From assembly GCA_025602905.1 (NCBI GenBank), contig JAHLKI010000011.1:836309-900308 (forward strand): a DNA stretch of 64,000 bases, written 5' to 3'. The notes under the pieces were generated by a model. The model had not been told where the DNA came from, did no database searches, and was given only the letters and a program-made list of their open reading frames with translations. The position numbers were made by a program, and so were the translations under genes. This DNA is from Phlyctochytrium arcticum (Eukaryota > Chytridiomycota > Chytridiomycetes > Chytridiales > Chytridiaceae). Positions 46,335 to 57,797 of the stretch are shown in pieces. The stretch's first letter is position 1, and each line of letters begins with the position of its first letter.

Positions 46335-46551
46335 ATGATCGGCAGCCCGTCCTCCCAACTATCAGCGACTGCAGCAGCAACCAAGTATTTTCTCAACACC
46401 CCACCGGAGCATTGGACATTTAAGCACTTTTCCAATAATCTCACCCGGCAAAAAATCCCTGCTGACACTATTTCCGATGCGTGGAAGTGCGCGATCCGGA
46501 TGCAGCGAAGCCAACTCCCCCGGAAGTGTGAAGACATGTTGCTCGAGTCGG
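46335..46551 (+). CDS. Possible first exon of unknown or Crypton-associated gene
   Basis: Starts MIGSPSSQLSATAAATKYFLNTPPE and runs 72 codons to a good splice donor (CGGTGAGT). The next in-phase exon could be the first Crypton exon at 47076, or the host gene may have been split by the Crypton insertion. The protein piece is not recognised. Confidence 0.35.
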
Positions 46552-47075
46552 TGAGTTGAAATTCATAAACCAAAGCCCGTGGTTCTCTGCATTGGACCGA
46601 GCCCTTGCCCTCAGAGCCAAATATTGTGCAAGCACCTTTTCCCTGCCCGCACGCCGCGCCCGTCATTGGAGCGCACCCTTCTCCTCCCTTCTCGGCAGCC
46701 CTGCAAGTGATGCTCTGAGGTGATTCTCTTGCCATCCTTGGAGCGCGACTGAAGGCAGCCCTGCAAATGATGCTCACGGAGTGCGACAGTGGATATGCGC
46801 CAAGGTGTGGTGTGCCGTTGTTCTACCGGAGGTTACCATGCGGCCTCCCGTTGTTCTACCGCCACCGGCATGATGTTCCCTGCGCCTGGCTCCCTTCTCG
46901 AAGGTTGGCGGAGGTGAGCGGATATTCGTTGGGGGACCCGGTACACTTCAGCCGCCGCCCCCACCGTAGCTCGGCAGAGATAGCTGGCTTTGTACCATGC
47001 CATGAAGTTCTTTCGTATTTCGAAAGAGGAGTTTCTGTTTTTTTGCTCACTATCATTAACGCATGGTTCTTTCAG

Positions 47076-50000
47076 GATCAGATACCCAAGGCGCCAGCCA
47101 GCTCGTCCAGAACCTCCAAAGCCACCGGCTCGCGCGTCCGGGTGGTCGTGAACGGTGACAGCAATATGGTGAACACCAGTGTCGACAGGTTGGTTCTCTT
47201 CTTGTAGAGGCGATGTCCCTCTCATTTCTTTTGAACTAGGAATTTGGACTCGCCGGTAAGAACACGCGCTCAGAAAGCACGGCAGTCTGAGTGGCAGTCT
47301 GAGTGGCAGTCTGAATGGCAGTCTGCGGACAACGCCCGCGAGCACGTGCAGGGATTGACGATGGATCCGATGGATCCGATGGATAGACCAGGCGTTAAGA
47401 GACCGGTTAATGACGCTGATGATTCTGATAATTCTGATCCCAACCTGGAGGTCGAGGATGCAATTGGTGTGGAAGGTCAAATTGAGGGCGAAAGACGGCC
47501 GGGAGCCGTCGACATGGGAATTGGTGTTTTGCCGGATGTGGATGACTTTTTGGACATATGCAACAAGGAGGAAAAACTCCTGAACCATGTAGAGGGCCTG
47601 ATTTTGAAGGCCCGTGACACCGACGAGAATGCCCGTCAGCAAGGGCGTCACCATCTTGCCCGCTTCTGGCATTGCCAGATGATTGATGCCCCCGGCTTGC
47701 ACATGCAATCGGAAAGCGACCATGAACGCCGGTATTGGCGGTACGACACCAGCAAGTGGCTTGTGGACAATGAAACCACATGTCCGCATGTTGCCTCCAG
47801 TGTTGCTTCTCTGTTAAAGACCAAAGCCATTGAAGGCAGATCAAAATGGCTTCCGAAACTTCTGTGGCAAAACAGGGATAGCCAAGTTCCCTATATCTGC
47901 TTTTCGGAAACTCTAACTAGCTTGGAGCGAATTCCCACGAATCACTCCATTTGCAATGGGGTCAGGGGGATCGGTCTGATGAAAGAAAGGGGCTCAAAGA
48001 AAAGTAAAATGGATGCTATATGCAACTTCCCAGGTTGCGAGAGTTCGGGTAGTGTAATGGTCGAAAAACACTTAAAGTTATGTCTAATGCTATCACAGTA
48101 CTTTATGATGGAAGAAAACCTGTCATGAGTGTGGCGCATGCCAGCTCGCGCAGTAATGATTGCTACCGCTCTCAGGGACCAATGACACATGTCATTCGGC
48201 CGCCTGCCGCTAGTATAAAAGAACCAGAACCCGTCACACAAACGGGGCTTCGTAATCGCGCTCACCACAACTGCCTCCGCGCGGTCATGCAACGTTCCCA
48301 GTTCATGAGACGCCTGAAACTCTCTGACATCGCATGCAAGGTTGTTAACGATGAGGGTGTCACTGAGTGTGACATTGCCGCATTCACATGCAACAAGTCT
48401 AAAACCAATACGGAAGCCAAGCGCGAGGACTATGCGTTCATCCGTCACAAAGATATATTGCTGTGTCCATGGAATTCTATGGCGTTTTGGGTTTTCGAAC
48501 GCTACGAGATCAATCAAGAGCAACCACCCAAGTGCGATGTCTCCGCGGAATGGTATGACATCTTTTTTATGAAGGTAGGGTCTTGGCAGATATGCATGTT
48601 CAAATCATCACGTTTTAATGTGTTTTTGCCAGCCTTCCGATCAGCAACAGGCAGCGATGGCGACCCGCAAAAGAAAGCGCAAAGCAAAAGGGCCGGCAAG
48701 ACAACCCATCATTATTGGAGTCTGGGATGGCGCGGATCCCGTGGAGGACGAAGACGACCAGGACGACCCGGAGGAAGAAGTAGGGATCACGTATGATACC
48801 CAGTACAATCTGCAACCCACTGCGCTGGACGCGTGCGGCGTTCTATCCTCCAAAGTAACTCACTGCTGCCGTAAATGGGCTGCAATGGAAAATGAGCGCA
48901 AGGGAGTCGACGGGGATCAGAATGGCCGAATGGGAGGTTGGGCGCGTGATGCCAAAAACGGAGCCTATACCACCGGCCTGCCCTATCAAGCCATCCGTGC
49001 GTTAGGAGACTTTCCAATTAATGGCAGCTGCTTTTTTCTAGCTAGAGCGGTGCCAGTCCCGCAAGAGCTTCTGCAGTCCATTTTCCCGTGGATTGAGGAG
49101 CTGGAGCAAAAATGCCATCAAGTTCACACCGAGAGTGCGGGCATGTTGGCTGCCCTAGGGTTTTTGCGATGCCTGAAGGCTTGCCGCAAGGTCATTTGCC
49201 AGGACGCGCCAACTTTGATGCAAATGTATCCGAATCACGCTATTTGGCAGCATAGCTTCTTTAAAAGTCCTGCTTTCCTGAGGTACAAGGATCACAACCT
49301 CCAGGTATCAGCAACTGCCGTCAACCCGAGAGATTCAACGTTTGCCGCCATCGCTCCCTTTCTTAACGACCGCCTCACCACCCAAGATCTGGCCATGAAA
49401 GTCATTGGCACAGACGTTGCACACACAGTCGAGCGGGTGCGTTATGCGAGTATAAGTCTTCTGTGAGATCCCTAGCTGACCCGGACTTTATACTCTTCTT
49501 ATCAGATCGACCGTGTCGACACTCAGCTAGAACAGTTCCAGACCCGGCAGTCTACCTTGATTGGCACTACAGCCCGGCTGACGGACGCCATCCTCAACTT
49601 ACAACAAACTGTCAATGCATACCATGCGATTCTGGTTGCGAGCGGTCGCACCCACACAACTGCAGCTGCCGACGTAGCCACGACCGTCATGTCGCAGATT
49701 GCAAGAAACACTGAGACGCATCTTCAGGGGAACCGCGAGGTCTATCAATCGCTGATGCGCCTCTTCCCACAGCCCAACTCAGCATCATCCACATCACAGT
49801 CCCAACTAAATGTTGGTCTTCAACCCCAACCCCAAGGAGGTAACAACGGCTGCTCTTGCATTCATGGTTCAGGTTGTTTTTAATTCTGTACAGCTTCTAC
49901 GCAAGCAACGTCAGCTGGATCATCCGAAACTCGCGACAATGCAATCGGAGCCGAGGCAGCAGCAGGTTCGTATTTTCACACCATTGTATCAAGCGGACAG

Positions 50001-50524
50001 CATATCACTGATTTTCAGCAGCTCAAGTAGAGCAGGTCCCCGTGCAGAAGCAATGCCGGACAATCAAAACGGTGACGGCCGCATGGACAGAGTATGAAGT
50101 TGGTCCTTCTGGTGGACTACCCTGCAAGGTTGCCTTGCGCTGTTCATTCTTATTTCTGCCAACCCTTGGGCTAACTTGTGTGCACAGGAGCTTGAAGACA
50201 AGTGGCAAGCGCGGTGGAGGAACAGTCCATCAGACCGACAGTTTTGGAGTAAGCGCAAGCCTCTACGATGCTGTGACGCGTTTAGCGTCGGCCACAGCTA
50301 GAAGCAATCTGCAAGCTGCCCAGCGTTTGGAGCAGGAGCGACTCGCGATACACATCAGGTTCATTTGCTTTGAGACGGACATTTAACTCGTAGCAGTTCT
50401 AACAATGCGATTATTGTTTTACTACAGATTAGGCCTCGGTACAGTAGCCCCGTCCCTGTCCAGGTTCCAAGCCATGTTGTTAGAGCAAGGCGATGATATT
50501 ATCACCTATCTGACCACAAACTAA
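47076..50524 (+). mobile_element. Crypton tyrosine-recombinase transposon gene (Ndc10-II plus GCR1_C domains)
   Basis: DNA transposon encoding a tyrosine recombinase. Nine exons follow GT-AG rules: 47076-47188, 47240-48033, 48099-48574, 48633-49436, 49506-49839, 49894-49965, 50019-50128, 50188-50358 and 50428-50524. The N-terminus is polar, with a (SEWQ)n repeat. The Ndc10 domain-II-like catalytic region holds the first Arg (GLRNRAHHNC), KTNTEAKREDYAFIRHKDIL, HxxR (KVTHCCRK) and the Tyr (RDAKNGAYTTGLPYQAI), followed by FPINGSCFFLARAVPVPQEL. A coiled coil and a GCR1_C DNA-binding domain (IKTVTAAWTEYEVGPSGGLP, DKWQARWRN) close the protein. A one-base frame slip near 50251-50265 separates KRKPL from LYDAVTRLASA; otherwise it is open. 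The true 5' end is uncertain. Confidence 0.87.
47286..47333. repeat. 12-bp in-frame minisatellite in the Crypton ORF
   Basis: Four tandem copies of CAGTCTGAGTGG-type units encode repeated Ser-Glu-Trp-Gln. A second small repeat of GATCCGATG follows at about 47361-47383 (MDPMDPMD). Confidence 0.85.
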
Positions 50525-51307
50525 TTATCTCTAGGCGGCGTACAGTCTTCTCCTTATCAGTTCGTTTGCAGCGTGGTTTTGTTCATAGTTCGTCTAGTTC
50601 CTTCTATTGATTGGCGTAGTTTCTCATTTTCCGTTCATTTTTTGTCACATCTTTATTTATTTGTTATAGTTTTTCTTTATCAGAATGGTCTACCATCCTG
50701 CTAGATGCAACACTGAATCTTTACGAAGTAGTTTGAGTGGATAGCAGTGCATGTTCTTGCATATTGATGTTGGATACCCGGGCTCTCGACGCGTCTGCCA
50801 AAAATCCCCAGAAATTAAACGACATTCTGGCCACCGTATACATGATACATACTACAAACAACTACCACCCAGTCTCATGTAATTCATGAATGACCCGTCC
50901 AGTAGTGTCTGTCTGGTATTTTATGTCCTCAATACGTGTAAAAGTCGATTTTGACCCGGATACTTTGAGGCTACCTAGTGGTTGTGACTGGAGACCCAGG
51001 ATACTTTCAAAACAGGCCAAGGATACTTTCGCTCACAAGCAAAACAGGTCAAGGATACCCGTGTGGCGTTGTGGCACAGTTCCACGTGCTTGTGACTGAG
51101 AGACGCGAGGAACATGCGCAGCCACGGACCTTGTGAGTGGAGACCAGGATAACTACTATCGTATGCGTTTCGTCCGCAGCGGCGCGGTATCCGTACTTTC
51201 ACCGAATTTGGTTTAATGGAAATTGGCAGCAGTTTCGCTGTGATTTTGGAATTTTTGGGGCTCGAGCTGATATTTTTCCAGTTTGGAAAACAAACAACCC
51301 GACGATA
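50525..51307. other. Spacer between Crypton and CTU2
   Basis: AT-rich, no gene. The right Crypton boundary must lie here, but Cryptons lack terminal inverted repeats and I could not place it. Confidence 0.4.
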
Positions 51308-53073
51308 ATGTGTTCTATCGAGGAACCAATACCAGGAGCAGAAAGCGAGGATGCGCCTGTGCCAAAATTTAGGGGACAGCGAAGACTGGTTGTCGAGGGG
51401 AAATGCCACAAATGCAAGACGGAACCGCCAGTCGTCGATATGAAGCGAGTCATGTATTGCAAGTAGGTTTTACAGTCTGCACTCTTTCAAAAAAGAACAT
51501 TTTATCGACCAGAGAATCTCCTAGGGCATGTTTCAAGGATAGCATCGTACATCGATTCCGAACCAATATCATGCGAGCAACACTTATGCCGGAGGATGCC
51601 AAGGTTATGCTGGCTTTTTCAGGGGGACCCTCTTCAAGGTACTGACATGTTATCGCAATACCTGTGGATGTAGATCTGACATGTTGTGCAATTGGATAGG
51701 CTCCTCCTCCAACTCTTGACCGACTTTCATGACCCAAATCCAACCAATACTCGCAAAAAGCAGCGTCTCAGCAGTGTGGAAGTATGCCATATCGATCACA
51801 GTGGGGCCGTTGACGGAACCACAGAGCACGAGGAGCAGATTCGAACAATAGGAGAACAATCACCATTTACATATCATCACATCAAACTTGAATCTGCCTT
51901 TGAGACAGCAAACGATGAAGGCGGACCCATGATCCTCGCTTCTGATGTACCAGCCGATGATCCAGCTGCTCTACCCCTCATTCCCAGCCTTGATTCGAGT
52001 CTTACGCCAGTCGTTTGCTTGAAGCGCTGCCTGACTGGACTTCATAAACCCTCATCAAAGGAAGATATGCTGCATCACCTTACCCATCGACTCTTACTTC
52101 ACCACGCCCGAAAACACAACTGCAATGTTCTTCTGTTTGCTGATAATGCTACACGTCTTGCCATCAAAGTCATCTCCGCGACGAGTAAAGGTCGAGGATT
52201 CGGATTGCCCATGGAGGTGGCGAGTGAATTGGCTTGGGAAAAGGACATGTTGATTGTACGTCCTCTGAAGGATGTACTAGCGAAAGAGGTTGGCGTGTAC
52301 AACCGCTACGCAGGACTGGACCCAGTCGTGTCACCAACGCTCACAACTGCTATGCCAGGAAAGACTAGCATTGATCGGTTGACAGAGGGTAGGTGGAAAA
52401 CTCAACTTACACCGCAAGCGTCTAATCTTAAATGCCATTCGTAGAGTTTGTTGTAGGCCTTCAAAACGACTTTCCTATGACTGTACCTACGGTCGTCCGC
52501 ACTGGCGCCAAAGTTTGCCCAAGTTACACTGACAAGGATGTGCTGAAGTGCCCACTTTGCAATGGGTGAGTTGTTTACCAATTTATGGAAAATCATAAAC
52601 AAGGATCTGACTATCATTTCAGACCTGTTCAGCTTGGGGCCAATGATTGGCGTGCCAAACACACGGTAGCTACCTTGGAGGGTACAAAAGAACCTTCACA
52701 GACCGCTGCCACATCGTGCTGTGGCGATAGCGGTGGGTGCGGTACCGCGAGTCAATCCCTACTAAACGAAACATGTTGCTCGCGTCCTCCGAAAAAAGCC
52801 ACCCCTTCGTCACCCATCAACATCACACCTTTCCTATGTTACCCCTGTCAAAATCTCTGCCGTGACGCGCGCGAGTTTGCGGCCACACCGCAACGTCGAC
52901 GGCCGGTCCCGAGTTCACCCGCAGACGCCTCTGTTACTTCCGGACAGGACCAGGATAAGAGCATCATTTTCCCACCCTTTGTTGGACAAGCTATCCTGGA
53001 AGCAACTAGAGAACAAGGAAGGCAGTGGATGCGGGGGGAAATCGAGGAATTTTTGATTGATGAGGACGAATAG
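51308..53073 (+). CDS. CTU2: Cytosolic thiouridylase subunit 2 (NCS2/CTU2)
   Basis: Ncs2/Ctu2 works with Ncs6/Ctu1 to 2-thiolate the wobble uridine of tRNA Lys, Glu and Gln, with sulfur from Urm1. Five exons starting ATG 51308: MCSIEEPIPGAESED with CHKCKTEPP, then CFKDSIVHRFRTNI and the PP-loop-like LAFSGGPSSRLLLQLL, the long third exon (LTHRLLLHHARKHNCNVLLF, KDMLIVRPLKDVLAKEVGVY), FVVGLQNDFPMTVPTVVRTGAKVC with CPLCNG, and a C-terminal exon with FLCYPCQNLC and the end EEFLIDEDE. The order and Cys pairs match CTU2. In exon 5 a Cys-rich stretch (ATSCCGDSGGCGTASQS) is an unusual insertion. Confidence 0.92.
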
Positions 53074-53344
53074 CATTGGGGTGCTGGTATCCCACAGGAC
53101 ATAAACACGATACAAGGAGCTGATTCCTTGAGTTCCATCCGCAGCACGCGGTACATTTGTAATTTATAGCAAGGCCCATGCATAGATGAGGATCATGAAA
53201 TAATAGCACACGTCTACGTGTTCCACAGGGACATGTCCAATTCATTCGGAGATTCAAGTTGATTAGGTAGCCAGAAGAAGGTTGCGCGGTTGACGGAGGG
53301 ACGGTGTATGTATATTGCAGGTAATATGGGGAAATAAAGACAGG

Positions 53345-54130
53345 CTATTGACCAATTGGGTGTTCCTTAGTAAAGTCAGGACGGTCGTGGTATTCGGGGT
53401 TCTAAAATTGTATCTTGTCAGTCAAACTGCTTGGAAAACATGAACGTAGTTTAATCGACTTTACCTTCATGAACATTTTTGTTCCGCGCCACCATTGGCT
53501 TGCAACCCGCGCATCGCTTTCCCACGGCAAAAATACAAAGCTTGGATTCACATACTTGTCCGTGTGGTAGATTGGCTCGGCAGCCTTTGCGTCGTATAGT
53601 CCATTCTTTCCAATTCCTGGAACCGCTGCTTTCAGGTCCAAAGCTGCCCAGCCGGCTGGCTTTGAGTCTTCGTCGCCAGCTTTCCTTGAAGCGCCAGAGG
53701 ATTTGGAGGTGTAAGAGGCCATGATTTCGGCCTCACGTTCTTTAGCCGCTTCGAGACGACGAACGAGGTCGCGATCAGTTTCAGCTTGAAGGAGGGGGAC
53801 GAGGTTGATGCGGTTCCATGCCTTTTCACGGCGGAGTTCACTGTAGTTGCGAAAGAAGGTGGCATGAGAAATTGGACAGATACAGTCTCCCCCAAACCAA
53901 TGCCCCTTGACAATTCCACCAATATTGTGCTAACAGAAACACAAGGGTTCAGGTACTCACCGCCTCTCTGCATTGGCCTTTGCAACCCAGTACCAACCGT
54001 AGCCCATCACGGCAAACGAGGCTACGAAAATCACCAAGCCGGAAGGACCGCGTCGAGGCAGGTATCGCTTGTACTGGATGGTTTGGGGGAAACCTCCCGG
54101 GGGAGGCAAGTCTTGAACGTTCGCGGCCAT
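53345..54130 (-). CDS. NDUFA13: Complex I subunit NDUFA13 (GRIM-19)
   Basis: Accessory subunit of mitochondrial NADH dehydrogenase. The start MAANVQDLPPPGGFPQTIQYKRYLPRRGPSG is the typical N-terminus, followed by one membrane helix (LVIFVASFAVMGYGWYWVA). After the first intron comes RRELRREKAWNRINLVPLLQ, a long exon through PIYHTDKYVNPSFVFLPWES, and a last exon NPEYHDRPDFTKEHPIGQ (stop 53345-53347). About 200 residues; fungal NDUFA13 is somewhat longer than the human protein. A Ser/Lys-rich insertion lies after EREAEIMASY. Complete structure, junctions in frame. It faces CTU2 tail-to-tail. Confidence 0.93.
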
Positions 54131-54308
54131 CCTTGATATACGCCGTTGGCAGAATTTCCAGAGATGCCGACCTTATCCAGTCTCGTCGCACTGTTACTAT
54201 GGAGACGGGGAATGGCGCAGCTCCAGATGCTCGAGGGACCTTCTCCGCTCAGTTCTCCGCTCAAAGACTCAAAGTGCAAATCCCCAAAACAACCAGCAAT
54301 AGATTACA

Positions 54309-54950
54309 ATGTCTTTTCGAGCAGCAGCGGGCCCAAGACTAGCTTCTCCCCGTACGGGATCAGCCTTTTCTCCATTCTCTCCTTCAGCAACTTCCTGCCG
54401 TGCGTTCCCAAGCCCCCCCTCCTCCCTTCACGCGTCTGCCCGGCCCACAACAACACCAATATCACCAAATCTTGGAGGAGCATCCTTTTCATCAACAGCT
54501 GGGGCTGTTCCGAGTGGCAATGGTGCGCAGGGATCGGCAGTAGGCGGCGGAACTGGGGCGGGTGTAGGAGTCCTGGTGGTGAGCTTGGGTCTTCAAGTTG
54601 GAATAAACAAATGGATGCTTATGTTGAACGATTTCCTGTATTCTAGGAGCCAACACGGACACTTACAAGAATATCCATCGGGGCCGCCCAAGCACGAGTA
54701 CATACTACAGAGTATATTGATGACTTCTAAGTAAGACATCTCATGTTTTAGAGGGCAACGCTTCCAGTACTAATCTCACACTCTCAGTATTGACTACGAT
54801 AAACGCATGCGTTCCCCCTATTCGTCTTGCTTGAATGAATGCATCGGCTTGTTTCTCACTATAACTCCGCTTCCTTACTCTCCTGCATCATACCAAAACC
54901 TACACACATCATCGCTTCCTATTGTTTGTATGCTCCCGGAATAGCACTAA
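54309..54950 (+). CDS. Small hypothetical protein with presequence-like N-terminus
   Basis: Starts MSFRAAAGPRLASPRTGSAF, a Ser/Ala/Arg-rich leader, then a Gly-rich hydrophobic stretch (GGGTGAGVGVLV). A donor (GGTGGTGAGC, about 54579) and acceptor near 54646 may remove a short insert, and another intron at about 54731-54787 would extend the frame into NIDYDKRMRSPYSSCLNE. Exon choice is uncertain; the minimal reading is the open frame 54309-54734. Divergent from NDUFA13 by 178 bp. Not recognised. Confidence 0.45.
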
Positions 54951-55308
54951 TTTAATTGCATCACACCAATTTCATGCGGCATGCTGTATCATGCATAACC
55001 TCCAAGCTCCGAGAAGGCTTGAATATGGTGTATAGTCGTGTCCCAGTGTCAGTCCCGATTTACGGTGAACTGGCATGAGAGACAATCCGTTGCTCGCTGG
55101 GGATGCAACATGTGGAGAAACCCATATTTGAGGGGATCCTTCTCAGCAAAGCGAATATGGGGACAGTCAAACCATGACGTGATAAAAATAAAAATAAAAT
55201 TAATGGTGTAAAGTACTCAAAGGTGCGGATAAATAACATGGATGCGAGAAGATGCTGATGAAGGCAGAGCGGAGGATGTGTCGGAATTGCGGATAGGGAT
55301 GCTATAAG
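54951..55308. other. Spacer downstream of La gene
   Basis: AT-rich, with a short A-rich run at about 55188-55203. No gene or repeat recognised. Confidence 0.45.
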
Positions 55309-56803
55309 TTACAGGTTTTGGAAGAGAGCTTGCAGATCGTCGACTTTGACTTTGCCGGTTGTACTAGGTACAGTAGCAGATGATTCCTGCTTTTGCACAC
55401 CCTGCTTTCCTTTCTTTGGTGTGGCCGCCTTGTTACGGCCATTTGTTTGCGAATAAGGGCCCCGTTTGGTGCGTCGTTGCTTGCGGCCTGCTTGTCGCTC
55501 CACCTGTTTACTGACCGGCTGTCCAGCAGCGGCAGCAGCATCGCTCACGGCTTTAGCAGATTGTGCTTCCACAGCAGCTGCCGCAGCTGCGTCTGCCTCC
55601 TTTTGCCGGGCTACAGACCAATAGAGCCGCTCTTCGTCTCCCATCAACATTGCCAACTGCACACTCTCCCCCGAAACTTTCAGTCCACCTTGCCGACCAA
55701 CAATATCCAGCACTTCCCGTGCTACAGATTTCTTGAACCGTACGTACCCAGTGGATGCGTCCTTATCCAGCTCAATCGAGTGCACTACCGCAAACTGCTC
55801 CAACGCAGATTTAAGGGCGGGCTTATTGATACTCCGGTTATAGTCGTGAGCATCTGATTGGAGAAGGAAACGAACCACACGGTTGCGGGGATAGCCGGCT
55901 AAACCCGCGTGTGCCTCCAACGCTGTCTGACTTGTACCCTTGTTTTTGCCGTTAGGCAGGGTTAAACCTTCTCCCCCCATGGACAATAGCTGTTCGGCAC
56001 CTGCGAGAACCTTTCCTCGCCCTTGGACTTGGATCACAGCATCCTCATACAAATGTGGTCTTGCCAAGACAGTAATCATATCTTCTCCATTCGCAAATTC
56101 GATCCAAAACACACCATTGGCCGCACGTCCTGAAACTCGTACACCGATGACGGGCCCAAACTGACTAAAGTACGATTGTACTTCTGCGGGAGTTGTCCCT
56201 TTAGCAAAGCCAGTGGCTTCGACGAAATTCTGAGCGATTGACTCCCGTGCGGCGGCTTCAGCGGCGAATTTGGCATCAAAGGGCATGCGTCGGCGCAATT
56301 TGCTCCCGTCTTCACTGGCTTCAAATATGGATGGGGCGAGTTGGATGGCTGTAAGGGTAATGTGACGGGGATCCTTGGTTATACTTTGAAGTCGCTTGAA
56401 TGAAGCAAGCGTTGCCGAAGGTATCCCTGCATGGACGAGGGAGGATCAGCAACCAAATCATAAACAAAGTCCATCCTGGCTTTCTATGACATGCCCAAGC
56501 CGCTCACGACTGATACAGTTGGGCCTGTCGACAGGAAAAGCAGATGATAAGCAGCAACATACATCCAGCAGTCCAGTCTTGTTGAGAAAAAGCCAGTTTC
56601 GGAATGTTGGCTACTGTGCCGTTGATTTCCGAGTCGCAAAAGTAGACCAGCAAGAGATCCAGCAGAGCCTTTCGAGACGCTTCGGGTAAAGGCTGCAGAG
56701 GCATCATTTCCAGTGTAGCGGCCACCATGGTCGTTAATTTGGTACTATGTGTGAGGTTTGGGCTGGATTCTATCAAATTTTTAGAAAACTTCTTGGTGCC
56801 CAT
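55309..56803 (-). CDS. LHP1: La protein (LHP1-type), La motif plus RRM
   Basis: La binds the 3' UUU of RNA polymerase III transcripts. Exon 1 (about 56569-56803) starts MGTKKFSKNLIESS and carries the first half of the La motif (ALLDLLLVYFCDSEINGTVA). The intron splits the Trp codon, and exon 2 resumes with WIPSATLASFKRLQSITKD, then IFEASEDGSKLRRRMPFD, as in genuine La proteins. RRM1 follows (TTPAEVQSYFSQFGPVIGVR, NGVFWIEFANGEDM). A second RRM-like region contains SALEQFAVVHSIELDKDAST and GYVRFK. The tail is basic (GRKQRRTKRGPY) and ends VDDLQALFQNL. The aromatic-rich YYFSD core is diverged to VYFCDSE. About 435 residues. Confidence 0.85.
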
Positions 56804-57180
56804 TTTGCGCAGCAGCTCCGACCATGAGGCACAGTCGCGAGTTTGAGCTCCATCTTTCTCAGACTTCAGAAATCCTGAAGATTGGGTTGGATGAAGTGCC
56901 TTTTTTCCACATAGCTATGAGTTTCGAAGCCAACAAAAGTACTCCTTAAAGGAGCTCATCGCCAAGTCCCCTCTTTCCTCTAAAGCATTCGCAGATCACC
57001 GCAGATCACTTTGGAAAGTGGGGCAGCCAGGACGATATAGCCCACTTTGCACTAACGAGGAGCTATCGTTCTCCTTAAGCTATTGCACTTTGTCGACTGT
57101 GAGACTAAACGCCAATGCGTACATTTTTACATTGGGATTTTTGATACATTAATAAACGTGTTCCCACCGCGTTGGGGGTG
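56804..57180. other. La promoter and spacer
   Basis: No gene recognised. Confidence 0.4.
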
Positions 57181-57221
57181 AAAGCCGGCAACGCCGAGTG
57201 GTAGGTCAGTGGTAGGTCGTT

Positions 57222-57258
57222 TGTCACAGTGCGTCATTCTGAATGACGCACTGTGACA
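57222..57258. repeat. Perfect 18-bp palindrome with 1-nt centre
   Basis: Left arm 57222-57239 begins TGTCACAGTGCG; right arm 57241-57258 is its exact reverse complement. It begins exactly where the F-box/LRR reading frame loses its repeat pattern. Two copies of GTGGTAGGTC lie just beyond it (about 57199-57218). Confidence 0.95.
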
Positions 57259-57797
57259 TTGCGGAGGCCCTGGCTTGTGATTTTACGGCAAATGGTTATA
57301 TGCAGTTCTTCTAGTGATCCACACGCTGTCACCATCTGGAGCAACTCCCGGTCTCTCATCGACGAACAGAATCCCACCTCAAGCTTTTTACTGATCCGGG
57401 GTTAGGTCACGGCACAGTACTATCAGATGAACAGCCGGCAAACTTACAGATTTGGACATAGACTTGCTAGACTGGCTAGTCGTGCAGGACCGCCTAGCAA
57501 AATTTTGAAGTGTCGGAAGGTTAGCACCCGAACCAAACTTGCCAGTTGTGGTTTTGTTGCGAGCACGTATGATAGCTTCCAAAGCCGGGAAGGAGGCCGC
57601 TTGGTAGGATTCTGGTAGTCCAGGACAATCGAGCGGTACAGGAGTGGTTGGGCAACTTGATGCCAAGCATGAGACACAGTGCTCAGGGCAAGCAGGACTC
57701 CTTGTCGGTGGTATTCCTTGGTGTAGCTCGCGATTTTCTCCAGTAGCTCCGTCGACAGCCTTGGCATCCTCGAGTCGGCCGTTATAGATCTAAGCAT
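57222..57797 (-). pseudogene. F-box/LRR gene truncated at a palindrome
   Basis: F-box proteins bring substrates to SCF ubiquitin ligases. From ATG 57797 (MLRSITADSRMPRLSTELLEKIASY) the F-box reads LSTELLEKIASYTKEYHRQG...LSTVSHAWHQVAQPLLYRS. At 57448 a GTAAGT donor follows CPN. The acceptor after CCGGATCAG (about 57397) restores LKKLEVGFCSSMRDRELLQM and VTACGSLEELHITICRKITS, two clear leucine-rich repeats. The frame then enters the palindrome as VTVRHSE and stops. Intact F-box/LRR proteins carry many more repeats, so the 3' part is missing. It could be a short functional adaptor, but truncation by insertion or rearrangement is more likely. Confidence 0.7.

Noticed and set aside
46833..47789. 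A 318-codon minus-strand frame opposite the Crypton
   Set aside because: Antisense shadow of the Crypton N-terminal exons; no motifs, and the plus strand has splice logic and domain matches.
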